Shown: positions 43,792-55,631, counted from the stretch's first letter. The stretch: 64,000 nucleotides of DNA from Plazaster borealis (GCA_021014325.1 CM037462.1:21720135-21784134); one strand, 5' to 3'. Numbers and translations are program-made. The notes: generated by a model not told the origin, from the letters alone.

Positions 43792-46700
43792 CTGAAACAA
43801 AAAAATGTATCATTGTTTTGGAAGGGTTGTCAGTAAACCAAGAGCATTACAATATAACTCAAAAACACTTGTAGTGTGTGAAAAACCCAAGGAAATTTGC
43901 ATCAAATTTTATTGTGCAGAAAAAAAGGAGTGTTCTTTTGATCAGGGCCCAATTTCATGGCTCTGCTTTCCGCCGAATTCTGCACTTGCGATCACCATTC
44001 TTCGCTTACTGTGCAAGTGCCGAATATCAACACTATTGGTGTAATCGAAGAATGCCAAGCAACATGGAGTACGCACATGCACAAAAAAAAAATACCCTGC
44101 TATAAACCTGTGAAATGCGTTTGACGTAAGCGCCAATTCTTTTCTTACGGTAAGCAGAACCATGAAATCGGGCCAGATAAAAAGCAATGCTTTTCTGTCC
44201 TTCCCAATGATGGTATAAACTGCCTTATTTCAGCTTTCTGAAGTATGAAAAATGATGTATGACCATGAATGAGAATGTTTTTATTCCCCCTGGACAGGCT
44301 TCCAGTTAATCGCAGGTTACTCCCCAGCTCTGGCCGGTACCCATTTGTACTCCTGGTTGAAGAGAAGCAATAATGGTTAAGTGTTTGCTTAAGGACACAA
44401 GTGTCACAACCGGGACTCGAATCCACACTCTGCTGATTAGAAACACCAGGGTTTGAGTCCAGTGCTCTTATCCGCTTGGCCACGACACTGCAAATTCCCA
44501 TTCTTCACTGTTGAATCTGCAGCCAATAGCTATAGCTGTATCCATATTCACTTCATTCGGACATGGCCTAACAGCAATTTATTTCTTACAGAATCTTGCT
44601 GCTTTCGCAGATCCAAAGCTAGCCTTGCTCTTTCCTCTCTGCATACGATCAGTGCTTGATTCTTTCCACTGCTCTACCAATGGCAAGGCCCATCCAAAGT
44701 TCTTGACGGGTTGAAGAAAGGGCTCAGTAGTCATCATCGTAGGAATGAAACGATTTTCCAGTTTCAACTTTTTCTTTAACTTGTTAATGCCCTCCGACTG
44801 GAAACAAAAATCAAAACAGGGTGTGAGAATTAGTTAATATTATTCTTAAAAGGAAGTTTTATTTCTAAAGGTTTGAGAAGAAAACAATCTTATTTAATAA
44901 TAATAATATCGACTCCTATATAGGCCAAATCCAAATGCTGATCCTTGCACTTCAAACATTATTACCCCTGGTAACTGGGCCATTTAGTTCATTCCTTAAA
45001 CCACCTCAGCTCCCTAGGGAGTATACAGCCTGTGCTGCCATGAAGTATGTAGCGCACTAAGCTAAATCAATAACAAGAACCATCTCTGCCTTCAAAGGTA
45101 CCCGTTTACCCCTGGGTGATGAGAAGCAATGTCTTGCTCAAGGACGGAAGTGTCATGACCGGGATTCAAACCCACACCCTGATGTCTCAGCAACCAGAAC
45201 TTGAGTCTGATGCACTGAACCGCTCGGCCACGCCACGCCACAATATACTTAATACTTACTGAGATGTTGCAGCCTGACAAATCAAGTGATGTTAGCAAAG
45301 TGAACACTGTGAGGTACTGACCTGCAGACTTGTCACTTATAGATTCATTACCTGCGCAAAAAAAGGTTTTAAAAATTACACCTATAGATACTCCCTGCCA
45401 TGTCCCAAGCGTAAACTGAACAGTACAATCATTTAATAGCACTCCTCACTAATGTTAAAAAGAGAAGCTAACACCCGGTTCAGACAGGCGCTCTAGAGTC
45501 GCGCCGAACCAAATTATTGAATTAAGTACATGAAAAGTTTGACTTCTGAAACTTCTCGAAAGATCAACTGTTGCAGTCGTTCGGAATGACTCTGGAGCGC
45601 TTGGTTTCAGACGTCCATCTTGTCATGAGCCGAACCTAATGTAATTGTTATGTATTTCGCCTGTTTGAAACCCAAGTTTATTTGGGTGGACCTAGAGTTG
45701 CTCCTAATCTATTTTGGTTCGTCCCGACTCTGGAGCGCCTGTCTGAACCAAGTGTAAGTACCTAGATCTCAGACAAACATGTTAAATTTCTCTAACATAC
45801 ACGCACTTACATGTCAAAGTTTTATGTTTACTCGCGTGTACTGACTAGTGCAGTTTGGTGCGTCGGTGATGCCGTGATCGCGTAATTGGTGGAATGTTTG
45901 TCTGACAGCCGGGTATTTTGAGCAAAAGTGACGTCATTAGTGTTGAGTGCTATTGTAATGGAATTCATACGCCAGGCCTTTATGCACAGCATGTATGTTT
46001 AGCTATGAACTAAAGAGGGTTTTATCAAATCCCTGAAACCAGCACCTGGTCTTCGATAGAATTGGGGTTGTGATAAGGTTTTAAGGTTTTATACTAACTG
46101 TGGAAATTACCTCACATGTCAACCCTAGCAGAGTCTATCTGTAAAGGCCTTGTCACAAAGGGCAATTTTTACAGGCAACTTGGAGGCAACCAACTGCACT
46201 GCATGCAAATGAACACTTCAGTACAGCATACATTTTTTGACTAGTATCTTACTGACCCCAAGAATGCTATGTGGGAATTTGATATGTGAATGTTTTTTCT
46301 TCTTGGAGATTGCCTGGAAGTAGTTGCCTGTAAATTGCCCCGAGTGCCATGGCCCTAATCTCCTTTGAAAAGACTGCAAGGGTTGAAACGCAAGGCCGTT
46401 ACCACTTTGCAACAACAACTCGTTCCTTTTTTGTTGAGGTTACGACAAAATCTGTTTTCTGTGGTACATCTGCTTCCTTTTTACCTGCCAAGTCGAGGCT
46501 ACGCAATCGGTGTGGTCCCCTGTCCATCACTCTAAGAGGCGTTGTCAGTCGCCGTATGCCAGCATCAGTCAGGTCATTGCTGGCTAATCCAAGCCGTGTT
46601 AAACTGTGAAAAGACGTGAGTAAAAAACAAAAGGAACATTTTTATTATGATGAGTCACTTAAAGGGAGGGTATACCTTTGGTAACTACTCCAAAAATTAA

Positions 46701-47737
46701 TGATCATTAAAACGTACTTGGTAAGAAGCACTGCATCTGTTGATAATGTATAGGATATTGAGAAACAATTCCCTTCAAAGGAATGTGGTTTTACTAGAGA
46801 AAGGGATTCAAAACATTTCAATCTGGAAACGTTTCTCAGATTGTGTATTCCAATTACAAATTATTCTTCCTGCGTGGACATAACCGCTCCAGCTTTTCGG
46901 CAATATATCAAAAACACTACCACCTTTTGAAATGAAATTTTCACAGGTTAGTTTTATTATATACATCTCCCCTTAATTATATAGGATTAAAACAATCGAA
47001 CGATTCCAAAAACCAAAGGTATACTTTGCCTTTAACTAAGGTCATCTGGAGCAAATTTATTTTACACTTGCCTTCTTCATTTCTTCTTGCTCTATTGAAA
47101 ATGCAAAGTATCAACACTGCATCAACACTGCATATAATTTGTAACAATTGGTAAATGGGGTAAGGGTCCTGTTGAACATTCAACCGATGACTCACCAGTT
47201 CAAATTTGCAATAATCGGTAGAATCTTGCTGTCATCACCAAGGCGACATCCTCCGACTTCCAGCTCAGACAACACCGAGAAGAGTGCATTACATTTGAAC
47301 AGCTCATCAACAGCCAAATGATGCCCCTTTAGGTTGATGCTCCGTAGAATGTTGTCTCCATAAGCATCGCAGAAAAGTTCCACTGCTCGTGGGCCGAGTT
47401 TGCCGAGGAGATGAGCAGCGTCAAACAGCTGGTGCCCTACGACCTCCGGAAACCCGGTGAGTGAATCTACAAGGGTGATGTTGACCGCCACAAAGTCTAA
47501 TGTCATGTCATAGAGTTTACGTGGAGTTCTAGTGGTGGGATTGCCGACTGTGGTGTTATCTAAACTGAAGGTGGGTTGGTGTAGCTTGAGAATCCCTCGT
47601 CTGTCATGGGGTGAGCCTGCTCTGCTGATCGTACCCAAACCAGGTGGGGAGCGGAGTTTGCCACCCTCTCGGATGTAGAATGGGCCGGGGTCATTGAACT
47701 GAAGAACAGCATCAGCGGGAAATGTTTCGAAGGTCAT
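43250..47737 (-). CDS. LRRC42: LRRC42, leucine-rich repeat-containing protein 42, 5 coding exons
   Basis: Minus-strand exons in order of translation: 47737-47196, 46603-46485, 45351-45260, 44797-44590, 43791-43250. They join in frame to a 500-residue protein. The N-terminus has FNDPGPFYIREGGKL, like the LDPGPIYMRENGQL region of vertebrate LRRC42. VDSLTGFPEVVGHQLFDAA matches the family's VDSLIGFPE-type block. Leucine-rich repeats follow (LTRLGLASNDLTD, LRSLDLAGNESISD, LTSLDLSGCNIS), then the conserved ARFYG segment. The family's biochemical role is poorly known; as an LRR protein it probably binds partners. I chose the ATG at 47735-47737 because it is the first in frame after an upstream stop and sits 15 residues before the DPGP motif. 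The C-terminal tail is long, basic and low-complexity; human LRRC42 is about 428 residues. Confidence 0.93.
43792..44589 (-). other. LRRC42 intron 4 with hAT-like MITE and SINE
   Basis: The intron holds a foldback element at about 43943-44176 (agggcccaatttcat at one end, atgaaatcgggcc at the other). It also holds a minus-strand tRNA-headed SINE at about 44310-44490. No further exon was seen. Confidence 0.7.
44310..44490 (-). mobile_element. tRNA-headed SINE, Leu/Ser-like, partial
   Basis: cttatccgcttggccacgac and gggactcgaatccacactct are the reverse-oriented head. It lies in LRRC42 intron 4. Confidence 0.7.
44590..44797 (-). CDS. LRRC42: LRRC42 exon 4
   Basis: A 208-base exon with acceptor TTTCCAG and donor GTAAGA. 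It encodes SEGINKLKKKLKLENRFIPT, then LQPVKNFGWALPLVEQWKES, and ends AARF. The GWA..LVEQWK line matches the vertebrate GWADQIVLQWE segment. Confidence 0.92.
45095..45240 (-). mobile_element. tRNA-headed SINE, Leu/Ser-like, partial
   Basis: gaaccgctcggccacgccac and ccgggattcaaacccacacc are the reverse-oriented head. It lies only about 20 bases beyond the donor of LRRC42 exon 3. Confidence 0.7.
45260..45351 (-). CDS. LRRC42: LRRC42 exon 3: leucine-rich repeat
   Basis: A 92-base exon with acceptor GCGCAG and donor GTAAGT. It encodes GNESISDKSAGQYLTVFTLL, then TSLDLSGCNIS. It corresponds to the NPEITDAGIGYLF / LDISG part of vertebrate LRRC42. Confidence 0.9.
45472..45754. mobile_element. GGTTCAGACAGGCGC-ended MITE, 283 bp, TAA duplication
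   Basis: Ends CACCCGGTTCAGACAGGCGC and GCGCCTGTCTGAACCAAGTG, flanked by TAA at 45469-45471 and 45755-45757. A related sequence at about 23380-23610 matches both flanks without the insert. A 3-base TAA target suggests PIF/Harbinger. It lies in LRRC42 intron 2. Confidence 0.82.
46148..46357. mobile_element. Harbinger-like MITE, copy 2, in LRRC42 intron 2
   Basis: Starts AGGCCTTGTCACAAAGGGCA and ends TGCCCCGAGTGCCATGGCCC, with the same inner words as the copy at 1797. It is flanked by TAA on both sides (gtaa|aggcc, ggccc|taat). Confidence 0.72.
46485..46603 (-). CDS. LRRC42: LRRC42 exon 2: leucine-rich repeats
   Basis: A 119-base exon with minus-strand acceptor TTTCACAG and donor GTAAAA. It encodes LTRLGLASNDLTDAGIRRL, then TTPLRVMDRGPHRLRSLDLA. 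This matches the vertebrate LRRC42 block with DAGVRKMTAPVRVM. Confidence 0.92.
46660..47035 (-). mobile_element. Foldback MITE (LRRC42 intron 1)
   Basis: Starts aaagggagggtatacctttgg and ends ccaaaggtatactttgccttt. Interior words caaaaacactaccaccttttg and aaatgaaattttcacagg are shared with 41510-41875. Confidence 0.7.
47196..47737 (-). CDS. LRRC42: LRRC42 first coding exon
   Basis: Begins MTFETFPADAVLQF and contains NDPGPFYIREGGKL, LYDMTLDFVAVNITLVDSL, TGFPEVVGHQLFDAAHLLG, and the first LRR-like line LSELEVGGCRLGD. The donor on the minus strand is CTG|GTGAGT. It covers residues 1-181. Confidence 0.93.
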
Positions 47738-48260
47738 GGTTTGTTGACTACTGTTCCTTTGTTCCCCAAAGATCAATTCTGGATGGACCTGATGGACGAT
47801 CGCATTCTCATTACACAACAACTGTCATGGATCCTCAATCAATCTGACCAGTGTCTGTGCCAGTGACAAGTGTCAGTAGATTCTGTTTGCAAAGCGTTTT
47901 GTATTACCATAAATATGCCGACAATGAATCATGATCATGGTGGATTGACAAATTATTACACAGTATGATATTTGAATGATACTGCGAGAAGTAAACTAAC
48001 TGCAAAGTTAACCGGTAAGTTCAACATTCATTAAGAACGTAAATATGTACAAATATGAAAGTCACTGTGGAAAATATAAAATGAAACCTGACAAAATACT
48101 CACGAATTCAACATTCGCGCGAAAGTTTTACCGACAATGACTGAGTACTGATGGTTTGTATAGCGCCCTCTCTAGTTCTGCTTCCCCCTTGTTCTTCGTT
48201 CAAGCTTCTTGCTCGAATTTTGTTTTTAACTACCCCTCTACCTTTGCAAAATTTAAGGGC
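47738..48260 (-). promoter_or_regulatory. Probable LRRC42 5' UTR and promoter region
   Basis: This is the sequence directly upstream of the LRRC42 start, with a few CpGs around 48105-48135 and no large repeat. Position alone suggests the transcription start lies here. I saw no convincing TATA box, and the start is not placed. Confidence 0.35.
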
Positions 48261-48439
48261 GTGTATGTCTCGTATGCTCTAGTCTATGACCGAAGACACA
48301 TTCCGTCAATTTGAAGTTCTAACAATCATTGTATGAAAGTGCAAACTTTAAGATAGTTTTATGAAGAATTAAATACTTATAATAAACATATTTTCTAATT
48401 TGAGACTTCAAACAGCCAGTGCTGTCTTTTTTAAAACCA

Positions 48440-49115
48440 TAACCCTTGGCCGGTGTGGCGGAGGGAGATTCTGTCCCCCGGCGATTATGTCCCCCCCACC
48501 CCTCCCCCCATACTGCGAACTGTGTACAAGGGTGCACCACACTAAATAAGCCTGAATCGCCAAGCTACTTATCATAATTTGTAAACCCACAACTTATTTT
48601 TAATTATAACGTTTTGGGGGTCATGCAATTAATAGATTGTGTAAATATAAGAATCTATCACAACCTACGGGTTCTGTGCTTCAACTTTTGAGGAGACTTG
48701 ATACAATTTTTAGGCGTTAAAGTTGGCCCTATTTGACCGGGGAGGTGGAGAAATGCTTCACGAAAACTGGCAGCAAGTCGGTTTTGGAAAACAAAATCGT
48801 GTTTTTTTCTTCTGGGGCAGTTAGCAAAAATTCCAAACAATTGACTTGCCAAAAATTGAAAAGAATTCTGAAGTTTAGTTGTCCAGAAATATGTCTGACT
48901 GGTTTTCAAGAAGCTGAGAGACTTACACGATTGTTTGAGTATTTTTTGAATAATTACCATTTAGCATTGGTTCCTATGGGAGATTATTTAGAGTGGTGCG
49001 CCCACAAACTTCTTCCGATAGCGCCCTCTTTTGAATTCTCCTCCTCCAGCCCGTTAATTTCCCATAGGGGACACCGGGGGACAGATTTCCCTGGGACACC
49101 GGCCAGGGTGTGTTT
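48440..49115. mobile_element. MITE with CCTTGGCCGGTGT ends, about 675 bp
   Basis: Inverted ends ccttggccggtgtggcggag and gggacaccggccagg, followed inward by ctgtcccccgg / ccgggggacag. It contains tactgcgaactgtgtacaa and gatagcgccctcttttgaat. A short relative interrupts a SINE at about 30526-30705. Confidence 0.72.
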
Positions 49116-49819
49116 GCATTTCACGCCGACCTACCAAGTTTATTGTAAACTTCACCTTGCACAGTTCATCAGAAAAATTCACTTTTTAGAGACTGTGCCA
49201 AATAGATGTATTTGATATTGCACAGAGAAGCCTTGCTCACCAGATGTGAGTTCATAGAAATTTAATCGTTGATCATAAAGAAAGGGATGATAAACTCAGG
49301 GCAAAGTCTGGAAAATATTATTCAATTTCCGATATCGTCTGGAAATGCACGAAATGATAATTTGTATTTATCCCATGGGTTTCGTCCAAAAAGATATGTC
49401 TTCTGTCTACTGCATTGCACTGAAATCGAGAAACTTTGCGATTTTATGAACCAGTTAATTGCAACTGACCGTCTTAAAGGTCGCTGGCTATGCCGGTGAC
49501 AAAAACGAAAGACCTTTCGCATCGGACAAAGAAGAATGTGAGGTGAACTCAGAAATAATATTCAATGGAAATCAAGCAAAGTTGATTACCCGTATGTAAT
49601 GATAAAGCTGCTGCCGCGCTACAACAAGCGTTGATAGAATTAGATAAGAACTTTGTCTGCACCCCCCCGTTGACCTCAAACGACCTTTGAACTTGTCGAA
49701 ACGAGTACGCCTCTTTGTTATGGTTTAGATAACTATCTTGGCGTGAATGAAACCCGGATATTTGCTTAGTTGATATGAATTAATACTATTCATTGATTGA
49801 ACCCATTTTCCACCGAGGG

Positions 49820-50190
49820 TTAAAAAGCAGGGTATACTTTGGTAATTGTCAAAGACAAGTATACTCTCACTTGGTGTACCCCAACATGCATAAAACAACA
49901 ATTAACCTGGGAAAATGTTGGCTCAATTATTGGTCATCGAAGTTGCAAGAAAATAATTAAAGAAAAAACACTGGTGTTGCCTAGATTTGTGTGTTTTCAG
50001 ATGCCCCAGAAAGGCTTATATATAGATTCAAATCTTTTAGTGAAACGTTACCTTTTTTCTCTAAAACTACATTACCTCAAAGGGTCGTTTCAAGCAATGT
50101 TTTATAATATCAACAGCTCTCCAGTTCTCTTCCCCGAGTAAGTATTTATGGTCATTAATTTTTGGAGTAATTACCAAAGGTATACCCTTT
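49820..50190 (-). mobile_element. TTAA-type MITE copy, diverged
   Basis: Contains the reverse-oriented words of the family (ggtaattgtcaaagaca, gttgcaagaaaataatta, gagtaattaccaaaggtatac). The ends are less clear than in the other copies. Confidence 0.6.
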
Positions 50191-50510
50191 AACACTCTTA
50201 CAATTAATGGCAATACAAACTTACTTCGTTAGAAGTAGCCTACAGTAGTTTTCGATAGTATAAAGCATTGTTTGAAATATTTCACTTCGAAGTAATGTGG
50301 TTATGGAAAAAGAGAAACGTTACTCTCAGACGTTTCTCAGATTGTGTATTCCAATTACGAATTCCTGCGTGCTGGACATGTTCGCTCCGGATTTTCGGCG
50401 ATATTTCAAAAACGCGACCACCTTTTGAAATGAAATTTTTACAGGTTAGTTTTAATAGGGTTAAAACAATCGAACGGTTCCAAAAAACAAAGGTATACTT
50501 TCCCTATAAC
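50190..50510 (-). mobile_element. Foldback MITE copy
   Basis: Shares gtttctcagattgtgtattc, accaccttttgaaatgaaat and the end ccaaaaaacaaaggtatact with the copy at 46660-47035. Confidence 0.65.
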
Positions 50511-51026
50511 GACAAGCTATAAATCTCAATTAGGGATGATCCACCACCACAACAAAAATTCCACCGCCATACACCCGCCTCCACCTCGAGCCCTCAAAAG
50601 AGACGCTCGTTCCCACCCGGCCTTATCCAATTATAATATTATTTCCATCTTTGACCATTTTTTTTCATTTCCCCCACTTTGTAATCACTCAATTCACAGA
50701 TGTGTGGATGAATATGGGACTGTGCATAAATTTAACATGCAGCAACTTCTTTTTGACAAAAACTTAACTGTATCTTTGTGATCATAATCTCGTGTAGGCG
50801 TGGTGAATCTTTGGTTTGAAGGGGGGCAGGCAGAGGGGTTAATTTGCCTAAAAGTTTACACTCAGATGAAAACACCAATTTCTAATACCGGGTAAAAAGT
50901 CTGATTTGCTTTCTGTCATTATTTTTCTTGCTGTGCCCGAACTTTCTCCACTGATTTTCCCGAACTTTTGGGAGCCGTTGCCCAATGCCCCTTGATGGGT
51001 CGTACGTCTATAATTAATTTAAGGTA

Positions 51027-51261
51027 TACATTGCAAAAACTGGGGTGTTAAAATTGACACCATGGGTGTTTTCACATTATAAATACCCAAGAGAGAATCA
51101 AAATTATGATCATGGGGTGTTAAAATAACACAAAAATTTAGTTGTGTTGGCAGAAATTTAACACCCTATATGATGTAAGTTTTGATTCTTTTTTCGGTAT
51201 CTGTATAATGTTACAACACACATTCATGTGTCAATTTTAACACCCCAGTTTTTGCAGTGTA
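51027..51261. mobile_element. MITE with TACAnTGCAAAAACTGGGGTG ends
   Basis: Inverted ends tacattgcaaaaactggggt and accccagtttttgcagtgta, extending to ttaaaattgacac / gtgtcaattttaa. This terminal word is common in animal MITEs. No reading frame. Confidence 0.78.
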
Positions 51262-52517
51262 ATTCTGGTTGGTGTGTCATGCGAAGAGTAATGCCTTTCG
51301 AACCACTTTTCCATGCATTGTAAGCCATGGTAATACAGATGACAACAACTCTTTATTTATTAATTGATTTTTGAGTGGGCAAACATTTTAAAATAACCTA
51401 CGTCATCTTTTGATGAATACATTAAATTTAGACATGTTCAAAGTAACGCGTCAGGTGCCGGCGATTCGCCATCTGTCAATTTTCCATCAATAATTTTATC
51501 AACAAATAACTCTCTGTTACTGAGGAGTTACAAAACAAATTTCTATGAATATCTAACTTAGCGTTTTTTTGTCGGTGGTTTCTTGAAAACATTGTGCCAG
51601 ACACAGAGGGGTTTGGTGAGGAATTTGGTATTTTCCTAAAAGTTCAAATAAAAACATCCTTTTTGTTCACACTCAGCGTTCATATCGAGAAAGCAATCAA
51701 AAGAGGGCCACATGAAAGAATGGTGGGCGGTGGTCGCGAACCATCTCGAAAATATTCGGCCAGACTTCCTGTTTCTCATCCACTTCGTTTTTCAATTGAA
51801 TTGTTATGACCGCCAAATTCGTTCTTTACCATTAAATCAATATTTAAACCATAATTATGACCCCCACCTAGTTTTAGGATGACCTCTAAATAGCCTTCTC
51901 CCCTACCCCACCCGTCCTTTCCCCCACCCTCAAAAACGGCGGAATAGTCAATGTGCATAAAACTGGAACGCTGTGAAAGGTTCAAGGTTTCAAATGTTAT
52001 TGCAATCCTAAGCCACGGTGTGTTTTTAAAGACAGACTCACCTTAAAATGTACAAAATTGAACACGACACAGAAATCTTTTAAGATCACCATATACTGGA
52101 AATTAAATTACCTTCCTGCACTCGAGAACTGGTTTAACAGGTGTTGTTGGGATGACGTTCGGATGGGTACAGAAAACAATGTATAGGCCTACACTCTCTG
52201 GTCGTGTATTTTGCTAATTAGGCCTACTTTTTTAAAGGCTAAAAGCATGAAGTTTCAATAGTTAGGCTTACCTGAAATTGCCCGTCTTAATAAGGCCTAC
52301 AGGCTTATTCCCCCCCAAAAACTTCGGTTTCACCCCAAAATACTGACCTAATTATCACGATTAAAAATTAACCAAAGGACACATTGACATATTTATATGA
52401 CAAACAAATCGTAGTAGAGGAGAACCCTCCATAATTAAGGTTTCTGCGTCTAACGCGCCTCACTCAAAGTGTTATACCCCGCTGAAAGTGAAAGTTCGTT
52501 TATTATTAAAATCATCT

Positions 52518-52905
52518 TTAAAGGCAGTGGACACTATTGGTAATTACTCAAAATAATTATTGGCATAAAACCTTACTTGGTAACGAGTAATGGGGAGCTG
52601 TTGATAGTATAAAACATTGTGAGAAACGGCTCCCTCTGAAGTAACGTAGTTTTCGAGAAAGAAGTAATTTTCCACGAATTTGATTTCGAGACCTCGGAAT
52701 TAGATTTTGAGGTCTCGAAATCAAGCATCTGAAAGCACACAAATTCGTGTGACAAGGGTGTTTTTTCTTGCATTATTATCTCTCAACTTCGACGACCAAT
52801 TGAGCTCAAATTTTCACAGGTTTGTTATTTTATGCATATGTTGAGATACACCAAGTGAGAAGACTGTTCTTTGACAATTACCAATAGTGTCCAGTGTCTA
52901 ATAAG
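52518..52905 (+). mobile_element. TTAA-type MITE copy
   Basis: Same family as 19365-19730: ttaaaggcagtggacac at the left and accaatagtgtccagtgtc at the right. The interior words are the same. The right TTAA is mutated. Confidence 0.75.
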
Positions 52906-53538
52906 GATTTAAATCATATCCCATCATTTGCCCCAATTGTAACCTCACTCCTCAACATCGAACCCACTTAAATTCAGCATCACTCTCAGAAACTGATGTA
53001 CGCTTGTCTATTTTGTTACTCGATCGTCGTCAAAGAGATCACAAGTGGCCTGATTTTAAGTTCGATTTTTCATTTTTACGAACGGGTGTATTTTGTATTA
53101 TTATTTTATTTTATAAAAAACGACTTAGGTACAATGAACTGAAGTGAACGTGCGATGCCCAAGGTCGCTGGCAGGGTGCTGGTATGGGACCTCGGCTTTG
53201 CGCGCCATTTTACGGCCCGTCCCCCCACTCCGGGGTTCCACAAGGCCGTCCATAGAACACAATGAATTAGTTTCGATTTGCGAATTCACTCAACAATTTC
53301 CACTCACAGCTTGATGAAAATTAGGCATTGTAAAATTATGTCTGGCAGAAATTGTCGCTAGGGTTGTTTCTTCGGGGTGCCATTTTTGAAGGGACAATCC
53401 TTTTCCCCCCTCACAGCTGGTTTCAGGATTTGTACGTGCTATTTTGGTGAAACGTTTACTTTTTAAATATTTTTGTCTGCCCAAAAAATTATTTTCTGAT
53501 AGATGGTTATTTTGTATGATTTTACTCCACCAGTAATG

Positions 53539-53885
53539 TTAAAGGTACTGTACACGTTTGGTAATTACTCATAATAATTATATAGGTCCTATAAAAATGT
53601 ACTTGGTAACGAGCAACGGAGAGCTGCTGATAGTATTGTGAGAAACGACTCCCTCGGAATAACGTAGTTTTTGAGAAAGAGGTAATTTCTCACTAAATAA
53701 AAAGACTTCTGGCCGAAGCCTTTCTATCTGAAAGCACACAAATTTGTACAACAAGGGTGTTTTTCTCTCATCATTTTCTTGCAACTTCGATGACTAATTG
53801 AGCCCAAACTTTCACAGGCTTGTTATTTAATTTTAAGTGAGAATACTGGTCTTTGACAATTACCAAACGTGTGCTGTGCCTTTAA
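53539..53885 (+). mobile_element. TTAA-type MITE copy
   Basis: TTAA at 53539-53542 and 53882-53885, with ends aggtactgtacacgtttgg and ccaaacgtgtgctgtgcct. It lies less than 1 kb from the copy at 52518-52905, in the same orientation. Confidence 0.78.
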
Positions 53886-54319
53886 CAAGAAAAACACATA
53901 TATTTTTTTATAAGCAATAACAACACTAAATGCAGCCAATGTGTTTTTTCGACGATTACCCTGGAAAACATGATGAAAATCCTGCCGATTTTAATGGTGA
54001 AAAAGAAATTTGTAATCAAATAGGGCCTAAGTCTTTTCGCAATCAAGCTTTAAAAATATATTGTAACGGACTGGAAATTGCCTGTTCTACTGTATATAAA
54101 AAAATTAAATACTAAGGCCCCTATATTCATTCATTTGTTTATTTTTTTAATAATTAATAAAATAACAAAGAAGTCTAAACGTATTATCAGCCACACAAAC
54201 AATGGCCCATGCAGCTTAGGCCTAGCCCTTGTGTTCTTTATAATAAGTCAAAACAGTGTTTGGGTTTATTTTGTTGGCGGCGTTAATTTTTACTGAGTGG
54301 CTTTGGAACCCAAGCAATC

Positions 54320-54690
54320 TGTCTTTAAATTGTATACGTTTGGTAATTGGAACACACTGTTTGTTTCAATCATAATAGTTGTACTTAATATATACCATAA
54401 AACAACGGAGGAAGGAAATAAAACTCAGTGAAAATGTTATTTCAAAAGATGGTAGCGTTTTTGAGATATTGCTGAAAATCTGGAGCGGTAATGTCAACGC
54501 AGGGAGAATAATCTGCAATTGGAATACCCAATCTTACGATAAAGAGTGATATATTTTTCCATAAACCTCAGTACTTTTAAGTGAAAAGTTTCTCAAAATG
54601 CATTACATACTAAAGCTGCTGTACTTCTTACCAAGTAAATGTTTGTATTGCCATTGATTTTCAGAGTCATTACCAAACATATAATATAGA
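54320..54690 (+). mobile_element. Foldback MITE copy
   Basis: Starts ttaaattgtatacgtttgg and ends ccaaacatataatatagacc. Interior ggtagcgtttttgagatatt is shared with 29335-29650. Confidence 0.65.
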
Positions 54691-54740
54691 CCCTGTGGTA
54701 TTTGGCCTAATTCAATAGCTCATGTTTATACACAGTATAG

Positions 54741-54915
54741 ACCTTTATCATGGTGCGGCCATCTTGATTTTCTACCATTCAAATCAATGTAACCAAACCG
54801 AGGCTGGAAGGAGAAACAGTCTGGTTCTTTTTTGTATAATGAATATTAGCATTCATTGCTAGGTATTGGATACAAGGAACATGACCAAGATGGTGGCAGC
54901 ACGGTAAAGGTCTAT
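54741..54915. mobile_element. MITE with TAGACCTTTA ends
   Basis: Ends tagacctttatcatggtgcg and gcagcacggtaaaggtcta, followed inward by gccatcttga / accaagatgg. A related piece lies at about 41090-41290, and another at about 55380-55460. Confidence 0.62.
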
Positions 54916-55518
54916 AGGCCTACATGAACTATACGGATTGTATCCGCTTGTACGCGATTAATAATTTAATCGGTCACACCTTGTAGGTAGAACTACCTCC
55001 CATGGTCACACAGACTGGAGAAATTACATCATTCTACGTTAAAGACATACGACTTCGCTACACCCACACTTTGGTTTACAAATAAATATATAATAAAACC
55101 CACAACATGGGATTATTTAGATGCTGGTCAGAAAATAAGCACAAGTTGCCTTTGATTATAATGAAACCCTCACGACTTTCTCGGCCAATAAACTTTTATA
55201 ACCGAAGTCCGGAAGTGCCAACCTTTACCAACATCTGAACATGCAGCGTTGAATAGAGACTATATAAGCACTTTGGCGGGAAATGAAGTGATTCATTGGG
55301 CAGTCGGTTGTCATGGGAGCGAGGACAAAAGACTTGGGGGTGTGTCGGAGGTAAAACTGTCTCCTCGTTTTTGTATGGCTAGCGATATTGTGCAGCCGTA
55401 TTCTTATTCAAATTAATGTATCCAAACCGAGGCTGATGGAAAGGAAATATGACTATTTGGTTTATTATAAAAATAACAAATTGTTTCGTAAAATTTAAAA
55501 CACACAGGGAACATAACA

Positions 55519-55631
55519 GACTTGTGGACAAGTCGTTACATTTCTGGGGCACCCCTCTCGAGAGCTGAGTTGCGAGAGAGCCGTTTCGCTATCATCGCGA
55601 CAGAAATGAAACGACTTGTCCACAAGTCTAT
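55519..55631. mobile_element. 113-bp foldback with 11-base flanking repeats
   Basis: gacttgtggacaagtcgtt and aacgacttgtccacaagtc are inverted. ggaacataaca occurs at 55508-55518 and 55632-55642. Long duplications of 9-11 bases would fit a Mutator-type MITE. Confidence 0.65.
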
